The position numbers and the translations under genes were made by a program. A DNA stretch of 64,000 bases, taken from positions 19,344,001 to 19,408,000 of the forward strand of contig JBHGNT010000007.1 of NCBI GenBank assembly GCA_043228905.1, read 5' to 3'. Positions 36,174 through 45,532 of this stretch are shown here, one piece after another. The notes beneath the pieces are model-generated. The model saw only the letters and a program-made list of their open reading frames with translations, was not told where the DNA came from and ran no database searches. This stretch comes from Azolla caroliniana. Lineage: Eukaryota > Polypodiophyta. Positions within the stretch are counted from its first letter, which is position 1; the number at the start of each line of letters is the position of its first letter.

Positions 36174-36180
36174 TATATAA
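36174..36180 (+). promoter_or_regulatory. Candidate TATA box for the extra ORF
   Basis: TATATAA in the context CACTATATAAGACACAGG lies 143 bp upstream of ATG 36317 and about 660 bp upstream of the 3' LTR, so it is not the LTR promoter. Another weaker TATTTAAAG lies near 36040. The call rests on sequence only. Confidence 0.35.
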
Positions 36181-36316
36181 GACACAGGCCTGCGAAGGAC
36201 TTACTTTTTACAAATTTTCCTACACACAGGCGCAGAAGCACAGAAGAGCGATCCAACGCACAACGCACACACATCCCGATCCTGAACAACAGACAGCAGA
36301 AGAAGAATTCAAACCA

Positions 36317-36790
36317 ATGGCACTGTCGGAAGAGGCACGCCAATGGATGATGGAGAACGGGTTAGAAGGATTGTTGCGGATCGCCGACGCTCCACCACAC
36401 GCAGAACCAGAGCAGGCGGCAGCATCGATTGATTTATCAGAAAATCAAGAAGAGCAGGTGCAGACCGATGCCGGGGAAGACGAAGAGCTGAGACCGGAAA
36501 ACACCGGAGCAGAGGAAGAAGGCGCACCGAACCGACCAGTCGAGACCGGAGAAAGCGACACTGGTAACAGAACAGAGCCTGGAACGGAGGAAGAACAGGA
36601 AGAACCCGGACGGAGTGGTGAGGAAGCACCGGCACCACAGAATCAAGCAGAGCCGGAGCAGCAAATTTTTACGGAACAGCCAAACCAACCGGAGGTCGGA
36701 GACCAGGCAGGCAAGGAACAGGAATTGGAGGAAGAAGCACCACTTGACACCTTCGAGCGGAGTGTGCTCGATATTTTGGAGGAAGAATGA
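36317..36790 (+). CDS. Extra acidic ORF between pol and 3' LTR of the Tat-like element
   Basis: 157 codons from ATG 36317 (context ACCAATGGC) to TGA 36788. The same frame is open upstream to 36056, so a start at 36116 (MAGERHVRETEKGG) is possible. The N-terminal part MALSEEARQWMMENGLEGLL may form a helix. The rest is rich in Glu, Gln and Pro with no Cys, and ends in a hydrophobic-acidic motif FERSVLDILEEE. No known domain, signal peptide or membrane segment is seen. No stop or slip has entered the frame while pol has several, but the ORF is short. It could be a captured host piece, a lineage-specific accessory gene or a chance ORF in purine-rich sequence. Confidence 0.5.
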   Translation: MALSEEARQWMMENGLEGLLRIADAPPHAEPEQAAASIDLSENQEEQVQTDAGEDEELRPENTGAEEEGAPNRPVETGESDTGNRTEPGTEEEQEEPGRSGEEAPAPQNQAEPEQQIFTEQPNQPEVGDQAGKEQELEEEAPLDTFERSVLDILEEE

Positions 36791-36840
36791 GGCCGGGAGT
36801 GGATTCGAAGTGCAAGGCACTTTCCCACGGGCGTGCCATG

Positions 36841-37229
36841 TGTTGACCGGTCAGAAGAGCAAGGACAAGTGGGAAGGCGGAGTCGGATCAGATAATAGGA
36901 AGTAAATAATAGTATAATTATTATTCGGAGGGACGGATCCGGTACAGTTGTACCGATCCGGATCCGGACCGATTCGGATGCCAGTTGCCTAAGCGCACCG
37001 ATTGTAACCTTGCCGGATGCCTATAAAAGGATCCGATGATTTGTAAATGCTAGAGGGAAGTAATACAAATATAATTATTGCGTGTTTATCTTTATCTTTG
37101 TATTGTTTTACCGTCTGTGCTTAGTGTAATCATCTTACGCGTGTAACCTAGCATCCGATCCTTACCACCCCTTTGGAGAAGTGTCGGATAGACACCTATG
37201 TTGAGGCTAGTCCGGCCAGGAAGACAACA
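36841..37229 (+). repeat. Tat-like element 3' LTR
   Basis: 389 bp, about 98 percent like the 5' LTR by eye, followed by GTCGA (37230-37234). The preceding bases (GGGCGTGCCATG) are not a polypurine tract. Confidence 0.93.
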
Positions 37230-37234
37230 GTCGA

Positions 37235-37800
37235 GGAGATGCGATGAGGTAAAAGGCGAGCTCCTCTTGGTGTGAGCCCACCCAAAGCCCTAATGGGATT
37301 GTAGCTTGAGTAATTGCACCTGACGAGAGGACGCACCCGTCGATGGCTTCAACTGGAATAGGTTTTGAGAGGCCAACGACAGGTACGCCATGTGCTTGGG
37401 CAAACGCGACGTCGATGAAGCAAGAAGATGCCCCAGAATCAAGTAAAGCAACAGACTGAATGGAACTAGAGTTAAACGAAAGCCATACCTCCAATGTGAA
37501 ATTGCCTAATGGTTCGGCAATGGAACCAAGAGAATGTGGGCGACGGGAGATGTCCAGTTGCATGGCTCCTACTGCAACCGAACGATGTCGTTTTGCGGAT
37601 GTTGGGGTCCGTTAGCTCGATGGAATTGTGGGCGAGTACTCCTGGGACAATGGCGCCACAATACATGCACAAGCCATTAGCCCGCCGAAATTGTCGTTCA
37701 GCATCAGTCAATGGCCGAAATCGGGCTTGATCAATTTCCATGGGGACAGGAGCATCTGCCAAAGTAGGCGAGTGTGAGGATGCTTGGGGTTGTATGACCG
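37235..37800 (-). pseudogene. Chromovirus gag end and protease, minus strand
   Basis: Reading leftward there is a gag tail with a degraded zinc knuckle (LCMYCGAIVPG near 37670). The protease follows with VALLDSGASSCFIDVAFA near 37440 (catalytic DSG intact) and GLWVGSHQEELAFYL near 37270. It then hits the Tat insertion and continues at 29639. A frame break lies near 37590. At about 37800 the coding abruptly meets integrase on the opposite strand. Confidence 0.75.
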
Positions 37801-37805
37801 GGGCA

Positions 37806-38855
37806 TGGCGTGGAAGTGAATGAGGTCAATAGCTATGACTCGGTGTTGGTCGTTGTCGATCGGTTTACGAAGATGGCTCACTTCACTCCATGCTCCAAAA
37901 CCATTTCCGGAGAAGGAATGGTGCATCTACTACTCAACAATGTGGTACGCTTGCATGGACTCCGCGATGATGTCATCTCGGATCGTGGACCCCAGTTTGT
38001 CTCTCACTTCTAGCAGCGCCTGCTACAAACTTTAGGCATCTCTGTCAAGTTGTCATCCGCTTATCACCCTCAAACTAACGAGCAAACGGAGCGTGTCAAC
38101 CAAATCCTTGAGCAGTATCTTTGGTGCTCGCGGAATTCGCCTACAATAATTCTCTCCATGCATCGACTGGCGTCACTCCCTTCTTTGCCAACTATGGTTT
38201 ACATCCTCGCTTCAACATTTCCCTTCCTACCACTTCCGTGAACCCTTCGGCGGAGGATCGCGCCCGCATTTTGGAAGAACTACATCATGATTTATCCTTG
38301 GAGCTTAGTCTTGCTAGTGAACGATACAAGAAGCAGGCTGATTGCCATCGATCTTCCACTCCACACTTTGTCGTTGGAGACATGGTCTGGTTGTTACGTC
38401 GACACATCTCTACTACTCGTCCATGTGCGAAACTTGATTACAAGAAGTTGGGACCATTCCATATCATCGACTACATCAATCTCGTTGCCTTCCGGCTCGC
38501 CCTTCCATCCCACTTCCGGATTCACAATGTTTTTCATGTCTCCCTCCTCGAACCCCATTATGCTTCACAACTCCCAGGACGTCAGGCCCCACCACCACCA
38601 CCTATGCAATTGACGATAGGGGAGGAATACGAGGTCGACCAAATCCTTGACTCGCGTTGGCACCGTCGACACTTGCAATACCTCGTCCTATGGAGGGGTT
38701 ACCCCATGTCTGAGGCCACGTGGGAAACATCGGCAAATTTACAAAATGCCCCAGAGGTCGTCCAAGATTTTCATCACCGATATCCCCACAAACCAGTGGC
38801 CGATTTGGGAAGGCGGCGTAGGAGGGGGAATAATGTCAAGATTCGAAATTCTTGA
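37806..38855 (+). pseudogene. Chromovirus integrase with C-terminal chromodomain, plus strand
   Basis: Integrase core begins mid-domain (VNSYDSVLVVVDRFTKMAHF). It keeps the second Asp (VISDRGPQFVS) and has NEQTERVNQ at the Glu position. Then come a GPFHIIDYIN segment and a chromodomain (YEVDQILDSRWHRRHLQYLV, LWRGYPMSEATWE) near 38630-38740, which in chromoviruses directs insertion to heterochromatin. A TAG at 38011 and a slip near 38125 break it. The frame runs a few codons into the LTR at 38834. The N-terminal integrase zinc finger is missing at the head-to-head junction near 37803. Confidence 0.85.
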
Positions 38856-39188
38856 CAAGACCATGTTATAATCTAGTATTATGAGTTAACCAAGATATCT
38901 AGTACATAGTTATGTATGTAATTGGTCCTTATTATTTTGCTAGCATCATGTGCATAGTTGCTCCCTTGTAGTATTTACACTTGGCACATGCATACATACC
39001 TACATGCTCTATTGTAGATTCACATGCGTGCAACAAGTATGCATGCCATGTAGTATAAATAGAGGAGTTCACCTTGAAGGAATTCAAGGTGAACAACACC
39101 AGTTATGGAGTCTTTCCTTTAATACTATCGTCTTTCTTGTCCATTTGGTTATCTTCTTGCTTGTCTCTTGAGCTTATGATCCGTGACA
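38834..39188 (+). repeat. Chromovirus 3' LTR, plus strand
   Basis: Starts TGTCAAGATTCGAAATTC after a GGAGGGGGAATAA purine tract and ends GATCCGTGACA (355 bp). A TATA-like GTATAAATAGAGG lies near 39051. Only the first and last 10-15 bp match the minus-strand LTR at 27929-28421, so the two halves probably come from different but related elements. Confidence 0.75.
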
Positions 39189-39339
39189 GTTTAGTACATA
39201 CCTGGGAATAGTGATGGAGGAGATTGATTGTTGTGTATGTCAATTGCAGGCCGCTTGATGCCCAACTCTTTCCCGGAAAAAGAAACATGTCAATATCGTT
39301 TGAAAAAAAGAGAGATAATGATAGGTTTCAGGCTTTTAT

Positions 39340-39665
39340 AGTCATCGGTTGGGCGACCTGCATCTTTTATTGAGTTGGTTGGGTGACCAACTCAATATAA
39401 ACCCTAAATCAGTTGGGCAATCTACTTAAACTGGTCCCCCAACCGCTTTAAAAATAAACAGTTGGGTGACCTGCATCTTTTCTTGAGTTGGTTGGGTGAC
39501 CAACTCAATATAAACCCTAAAGCAGTTGGGCAACTTGCTTAAACTGGTCACCCAACCATTTTAAAAACAAATGGTTGGGCGACCTGCATGTTTTATTGAG
39601 TTGGTTGGGCGACCCTTTTGAAAATATATTTCGGTTGGGCAACCTCTGACAGGGTTGGGCGACCC
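39340..39665 (-). repeat. MULE2 right subterminal array
   Basis: Repeated GGTTGGGCGACCTGCAT, GTTGGGTGACCAACTC and CAGTTGGGCAACTTGC units, forming two longer near-repeats of about 120 bp (39350-39465 and 39466-39590). Mirror of 23405-23560. Confidence 0.75.
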
Positions 39666-39683
39666 CTGCACAACTTTATTTTT

Positions 39684-39851
39684 CGCGCCTTCATCCTTAT
39701 CGAAATTCGACGGTGTAGATCGCACGCGCCTTCTTCCTTATCGAAATTCGACGGTGTAGATCGCACGCGCCTTCTTTGAGCAACCTACACCGTCTATGGT
39801 CGTGATTCCCTCACCAACCCTCTTTATGATTTGTGTCATAATAGACACGTC
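39684..39851 (-). repeat. MULE2 right TIR with an internal 41-bp duplication
   Basis: CGCGCCTTC..CCTTATCGAAATTCG units start at 39684 and 39725, with the next CGCGCC at 39766, so a 41-bp TIR segment is doubled at this end only. The rest matches the left TIR in inverted orientation to AATAGACACG. Confidence 0.8.
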
Positions 39852-39984
39852 ACATACATACATATAATACATAGATGATACAATTGACGCTAATTGTTTG
39901 AAAAAATGGGGGAAGAAAGGGGGGAAGATTACAAATTTACATATGTACATGTGTGTTATGTTTTGGCAAAAAGTTAAAGGGAAA

Positions 39985-40041
39985 AGGAAGGAAGGGGGCA
40001 GAGAGAGAGAGAGACACACACACACACACACACATACATAC
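39985..40041. repeat. (GA)n(CA)n compound microsatellite
   Basis: AGAGAGAGAGAGAGAG followed by ACACACACACACACACAC, then ACATACATAC. Confidence 0.85.
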
Positions 40042-40126
40042 AAGCTGCAAAGGAAGGAACGAGAACAGGAGCCATCACCCACTTAGTTAGAAGAGAGATT
40101 CTGCGCTTCGAGGATTCACATCTCCC

Positions 40127-40533
40127 ATGGCCACCACAAACTCTCGATCTAAAGCGCTTTCTCTGTACAGGAAGCTCTTGCGCTCTGCACGAACATGGTC
40201 TGGCCCTCCTGGTGAGAAGAAATACATCCTTGATGAGAGCCGATCTGTTTTCTAAAGAAATCAATTCCTTTCTGATCAAAATGTTGTCGATGTTGTTCTA
40301 TCAGTAAAAAGAAGAGATAGATCTTCCTCTTACTGATTCAACCTTTGGATACTCCTGCATTGCTAGAGACCTAGACTGAAGGAGAAGTAAGATATGAATA
40401 TGCATGGCACTATAAGATTCCATATCCTCGTCTTCACAACTTTGCAACTGAAACAATGGTGGAGAAACCTAGTAGGATAACAGGTCTTGTGTATGAGGTA
40501 CCCGAATATTCATCAGGTATGGCATTTCATTAA
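40127..40533 (+). pseudogene. LYR-motif protein fragment, LYRM1-like
   Basis: ATG 40127 opens MATTNSRSKALSLYRKLLRS with the Leu-Tyr-Arg motif at residues 13-15, then TWSGPPGEKKYILDESRSVF and a TAA at 40253. About 120 bp further (from 40378) the same kind of protein resumes: RYEYAWHYKIPYPRLHNF, ending at TAA 40531. The HYKIPYPR block matches the C-terminal region of LYRM1-type proteins, as I remember that family. LYR proteins are small mitochondrial assembly factors that bind acyl-carrier protein. The gap could be an intron or decay; the stop in part one suggests a pseudogene. It sits only about 280 bp from the MULE2 end. Confidence 0.65.
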
Positions 40534-40739
40534 AACATGAGGGCATACAAAAGCCGTGTTACGTTATAAATGCACTGAGTAGAATATGAAGAATGTGGAC
40601 TGCTACTGATAGAGGACTTAATGGGATATGTATACCTTGTGGTTCTCTAGAGTTAGGATAATTTATTGGAGGTTTATATTTGTAAATTTTTATCTATAAA
40701 CCAAGCTACACTATATATTTGATCATGTCAAATAATACC

Positions 40740-41084
40740 TCATTCGTATGATGAGAGAGAGAGAGAAGAAGAAGAAGACTTGACTGATTGAGACGAGGCA
40801 GTAGAAAGAAGAAGAATGGAAGAAGCAGGACAGAGATGAAGCCCCCATCGCTGGGAGGGATGCAAGATTCTTCTTCTTCTGCCACCACGTTGTTTCCACA
40901 ATCCCTCCTTCTGTTGCACCTTGTTCTTCTTCTGCCTAAGCATCTACTATGGCTATGGAGCTCGACCTTGATAACGACGACGCCACCAACTTCTTCTCTT
41001 ATTCCATCCCTAGATTCTCGACCCCTCGACTCCGATTTCTTCAACTCCTTCGACGATGACTTCGACAACCCTACCATCACTTAG
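40740..41084 (+). other. Exon-like segment of unknown identity
   Basis: A GA-rich leader, then an open stretch with Ser/Leu-rich coding and an acidic end (DSDFFNSFDDDFDNPTIT). An alternative frame starts MAMELDLDNDDATNFF near 40950. I recognise no family. It may be the 5' exon of a decayed host gene. Confidence 0.3.
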
Positions 41085-41099
41085 CTTCTTTGGAATGTC

Positions 41100-42360
41100 A
41101 CATAACAAAGATTATCAACAAAGGTAACATTGTGAACTTGAACTTAATGTTGAAGCTTAATGGATGTCCAATCAATTCCAAATGCTACTTAATGTTACTC
41201 TAATTCCAAAATATTCACTATTGTTTTTCGAAAGAAGTGTTTATCTTAGGGTTGAGAAATTTGTTCAACATGATGTCTGTTCTAAGATCTATATGTCTGT
41301 GAGATTGATGGACATTGTGTAAACTTAAAATTGAAAGAATGTTACTATATGAGATTTTTAGACAAGAACTTAGTAAGTCAATACCATACAATGATGTGAT
41401 CATAATTGACCATATCAATGTGGACCCATTAATCTCTAGTTATGTTTAACATAATTTGTATTAGAGAGAGAGACAGAGAGACAGAGAGATGGGTTTTTGT
41501 TGAGCCTCTTTTAGGGTTCTGTCTCCCATTATTGAGAAAGAGGCACAATCGGAGCCCGAGGACGAAGGAGGGATTTGGTATAGCCAAGTTTTTAACCATG
41601 TTCATATGTGTGCATGTGTGTATGTGTATTTGCATATGCATGGTTGTGTTTGTATATGTGTGTTTGTATGCATGTATGAACACATGCACACATGCATTTG
41701 CAACATTCCAAAAAGCTAAAAAAATATTATTATTATTATTAAAGCTTTAAAATTTACAAAAGATTTAGCTTGTTTTTCACGTATTCTATGCATTTTACCT
41801 GTAGATACGTATTCTAAGTACTTAGAAAAAGGGGTAGAATACTTTAGAATACTTAACACAAGTATTCTATGCATATTGTATGCTAAGTATTCTACAACAA
41901 TTAGTATACCTTTTGGTTGATCTCCTCACAACTAATTGAAGGTTGTAATCTGTTCAGTAGGAACACTCTAGTTTGATGGGAAGAGGCTCTCTTGGTGCGA
42001 TATAGGTCACCCATGTGGTGAAATTATAAGGAAGAAAGAAAGATGAAGTAACATATTTTAAAGAACGGAATGGTGTATGAGATCTAAAAGGTATCATATT
42101 TGAAAAATGTTTGTCTCATCCATGAGTTAAAACCTCCTAGAGAACGAAATTGGTGAAAATCAATGATAAATTATTCCTTAGGAATATGCACAATTCTAAG
42201 ACAAATTCAAGAGAAGTGCATACCAATCTTGTCTTTAACCTAGTCCATTTCTCTTTTGGCCAAGTGCGTTGATTGCTTGTAAATTTAGATGTTGCGTTAA
42301 TTTTACTTTTTGGTTTCAAATCTCTTAGCGAGATGAATTAATTGTGCTATTTCTTTTTTT
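41100..42360. other. AT-rich spacer, no gene seen
   Basis: Contains (GA)n near 41462, GTATGTGTNTTTGCATGCAT-rich simple sequence at 41600-41695 and an ATT triplet run near 41727. It also has several GTATTCTA repeats at 41780-41900. Confidence 0.5.
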
Positions 42361-42363
42361 CAG

Positions 42364-43400
42364 GTTCTCCTAATGAATTGTATACCACAACGGGATCCTA
42401 AGTTGTTGCTTTCTCATGTTATTAAGTTTTGTACTAATGTTGGTATTTCAATTTCCATGTTTCAATGGAATCTCAATTTACAGCTTGTTTGGTCTATTCA
42501 ATGTTTACACTAAATCTTTTATCATTAGGAGTTCCATTTCATCATGCATTATTTGCACCTGGCCTTTCATCGTATAGTAATTTGACTATTGACTCGAACT
42601 CTCCCAAAACCAACGATAAAGGGGACTTGTCATCGCAACTTGCAATACAAAAAAGTATGGGAAAATCTTATCCAAGCACCAATAGAAGGTAGATTTGGAG
42701 TAAGAAATGCAAATGTATTGTATATGAACACACTTGTTTAAGAAGTGTCAGCTCTGCTACATCAACAGGAAATCCTGTTATAACCCAGCAGACATTACGT
42801 CCTAAAGACATCCTTTCTAGGCATGAGGCATTAACGAAAGCAAATGATCTCTTTGGTGGACTATCAAGTAGTGTGTTGCCTTCATTGCCAATTGTCCTCG
42901 ACCTTCTCCGTCAATATGCTTCAGAACATCTGGGACTTCAACTACAGGTTTTCTCTAATTTCCTTTAGTGTAGTTAAGCCCGTTGGCTTAGTGTTCAATT
43001 TATTATCTGAGAAATTGTTTTACCTAGAATTTGACTTATTTTTCATGAAATTAGGTGGAAGATGTGATTTGGAAATGCCATCAATGGTATATATAAGAAA
43101 TTTTATGATACCAACCAATGGATTACTCTAGAAGATCTAGGATCATAGATGAATAGGTGTCTAAAGTGGACACCCTTCATTATGAGATTAATAGCGGAAA
43201 TCCTCAAAGTAGAGGAGTATATCATCAATGGCCGAAGTGTTGGCAGAATATGTATGGAAATTGGTGATGGATGTAGAATTCTGGATCATAGAGAAAACGA
43301 AACTAGGAACTTGCCGAATTGGTCTCACCATGAGTATATATTGAGTATGAGGAAATCTATTGTCAATTATATACTTCAGGTTTCTGCATTACCTATTTAA
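42364..43400 (+). other. Possible exons of an unidentified decayed host gene
   Basis: Three pieces look like exons. The first is near 42364 after a CAG acceptor. The second, near 42790-42950, reads RPKDILSRHEALTKANDLF and ends CAG|GT. The third, near 43200-43380, reads LPNWSHHEYILSMRKSIVN and ends CAG|GT. Each has amino-acid texture of real protein, but frames do not join cleanly and I cannot name the family. Confidence 0.3.
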
Positions 43401-43689
43401 TTATCTTAAAAGCACTTGCATTATACAATAAATTGTTAACGCAATGTCAAGACTTGATTCTAAAAAGTAATTTCCTACCCACAATGGGATAAGTTAGAGC
43501 AAGATAGACTTGGACTTACAAATATAGAAGAGGTCCTTCAAGTAATGACACCATATTTTGCAAGATCCCACATGATCCAGATTTTAATACCAAAGTGGTG
43601 AGTTGTCGTCTTGAGTGCACATGGGGCAATGTCAAGATCATTGAACATATTACATCCATTAACTTTAGAGGTTGCATATGCATAATACA

Positions 43690-43870
43690 TGGATACATAC
43701 ACACTTGCCATAGATATAAGATATATAACACATACAATACAATACATACGTAAATAAACATGGAATACAATATAATACATACATGCAATACAATATATAC
43801 ATATGAACATATGCAATACAACACAATATGTACATATAAACACATGTATAAAACTTGAATGTGTCTTTTA
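43690..43870. repeat. Short ATACA-rich simple-sequence tract
   Basis: ACAATACAATACATACAT-type units, similar in type to the tracts around the MULEs but short. Confidence 0.6.
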
Positions 43871-44040
43871 TGTAAGGGCATTTAAAATGAGTTGTTGTCA
43901 AAATATATATTACACTAAGGGGTATTTTTATTAACCAATTTTTCATAAAGGGGTATTTAAAATAGTCAAAAACATACGTATAAGGGATTTATAAAAGATG
44001 TCGTGAACGCATGTGATATAGCCTCTTTATATATAGTGGA

Positions 44041-45035
44041 GCCCCTGGGAGGGCTTCTACTCAGTGACACTTCATTGGGCATGTCATGAGACAGCAAGGT
44101 CAAGGTCAATGTTATTGGATTTTGTGCATGTATTTCCAGGTGTTGGATCAGGGAAGCGTTGTGCACATGCCCTCTTTGCTCGACTTCGATGCTTTGATAT
44201 TTCTAGTTGCCTCTTAGCTACAATTTTTTATGGGGCGAGTGATGCACAAGTAGCTGCAAAGGAGTTGAGCATGTTGTTACAATATGAGCATGGTAAGAAA
44301 ATTTTGGCTCCATCACATATGTTAAGATGTATGGTACACACTTTTCAGTTGGTATCAAGGTAGCATTAGAGGTTATCTCACCCTCAACAGAAAAGTTGAG
44401 AACAGTGCTCCATACTATTAAATCTAGCAAGGTTCGAAGGGAAGTGTTTAGGAAGTATGTTAGGATGGTTGAACATCATGAAAGGGAACCCCCAAGGCTT
44501 GATGTTGTTACAAGATGGAATTCTACTTTGGAAATGTTTAGGCAAGGTATCAAGGATAGAGATGTATTGAATTTTACAATTTCAAATTTAACAATATCAA
44601 GTGATTTCAATGGTTATGTCTTGACCGGAGAAGACTGGAGTCACATACATGCCATGGAGGAATGGCTAGATACACCGACCGAGGTTTCTAGTTTTCTAGG
44701 AGGGTCAAGATATCCCACATTATCATTAGTATCGCTAGCATATAATTGTTTACTAAATCATTGCAATCAATTTTTAGATTCTTCACTTCCAAGATCATCT
44801 AGATTCACACAAGGGGTGCTTCAAAGAGCGTGTGAGAACTGCTTACAATTTTTAATTAAGTATCCAGAATCGTTAAAGTCTATTCCATCTCGCATAGCAA
44901 TGTTTCTTGATCCCAGGTAATGCTTACCTTTATGTCGTACAATTGTCATCGCGATTTCTGATGTTTTATTTGAGTTTAAAACCGTTTTATTTGTTTTATA
45001 GATTGCCTCTTCCAAATAAACATACAGAAAGAGAG
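44041..45035 (+). pseudogene. hAT-family transposase, 5' part
   Basis: Reads LLDFVHVFPGVGSGKRCAHA near 44120, then the hAT block SDAQVAAKELSMLLQ and HMLRCMVHTFQLV. A one-base slip at about 44352 is followed by a frame with RLDVVTRWNSTLEM near 44500, a hallmark of hAT transposases. A GT-AG intron lies at 44917-45001 (CCCAG|GTAATG ... TTATAG|ATTGCC). The exon after it is cut at 45035 by Copia3 and continues at 49873 in frame. N-terminal BED finger and TIRs are not seen. Confidence 0.8.
44917..45001 (+). other. Intron in the hAT transposase gene
   Basis: 85 bp, GTAATG donor and TTTTATAG acceptor. Splicing it keeps the frame DP-R-LPLPNK. Confidence 0.65.
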
Positions 45036-45443
45036 TGTTGAGCGGCAAGCTCAACCAGATCCAGATCGGCTGAAAAAGCCTGAGTCGGATTGGCAATTGA
45101 ACCGGTGCGCAATTGAACCGGTGCGCCGGAGAGCCGGTTCGCTGGATCAAACAGTGACCGGAAGCCTAGTAGTAGCCTAGACTACTAGATAGTTAATAGT
45201 CTCGTAGTTAGTGTCAGACGCTCGAGTGAGCATTGAAGTACACCGTACTTCTGTCAGTCCTCTTAGGACTTGTATAAGTAGTGTTGTTGAGCACGTTTTA
45301 TGTACAGAGAACTATTATTGTTTTATATAGGTTTATGTTATTCTACTCTTTCTCTGTCTCTCCCGCGTATTGTCAAGCTCTCCATTAAACCTGTGTTTCT
45401 GTGTTCAATTTTCTATTGCTTCCGTGCGCTATTCGTTTTTACA
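45036..45443 (+). repeat. Copia3 5' LTR
   Basis: TGTTGAGCGGCAAGCTCAAC ... TTTTTACA, 408 bp. It is shorter than the 3' LTR because of an indel in the GGATCGG-rich left part. Confidence 0.9.
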
Positions 45444-45455
45444 TGGTATCAGAGT
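45444..45455 (+). other. Copia3 primer-binding site
   Basis: TGGTATCAGAGT, one mismatch from the initiator-Met tRNA site used by Copia1 and Copia2. Confidence 0.85.
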
Positions 45456-45532
45456 GCGAGGGTTGAGAACCTCTGCAGCCGACCTTAGCTCAAGAAGAAA
45501 ACCTAACCTTCGTAAAGAACAGGAAAAACAAA

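Larger units (their letters stand above)
29645..37229 (+). mobile_element. Tat-like Ty3/gypsy element with an extra 3' ORF
   Basis: Identical-length LTRs of 389 bp (29645-30033 and 36841-37229) differ at about 7 sites by eye. The target duplication GTCGA lies at 29640-29644 and 37230-37234. Order: gag with zinc knuckles, protease (IIDGGSGVNVIS), RT, RNase H, integrase without a chromodomain, then an additional ORF before the 3' LTR. It sits inside the chromovirus protease. A few point stops and two frame slips are the only visible damage, so it is recent. Confidence 0.93.
23263..39851 (-). mobile_element. MULE2: sibling Mutator-like element with transposase and ULP remnant, filled by gypsy elements
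   Basis: TIRs at about 23267-23390 and 39690-39849 match in inverted orientation. Tips are CGTGTCTATTTT on the left and CGTGTCTATTATG on the right, then CAAATCATAAAGAGGG and GGGAATCAC..C..AGACGG. Block order equals MULE1. The flanking sequence is ACATACATA on both sides, but in a repeat of that type it is not decisive. Transposase and ULP fragment lie on the minus strand in the same order and orientation as in MULE1. About 11.7 kb is later gypsy insertion. Confidence 0.82.

Noticed and set aside
30033-36840. Endogenous pararetrovirus
   Set aside because: True LTRs with target duplication and an integrase are present, and no movement or coat protein motif is seen.
28430-39188. Simple inversion inside a single chromovirus
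   Set aside because: Inverting one element cannot place an LTR directly beyond RT with integrase missing, and the two LTRs match only at their tips.
39898-40279. Frames through the GA/CA microsatellite on both strands
   Set aside because: Low-complexity translation only. The supported coding signal here is the LYR-motif frame from 40127.
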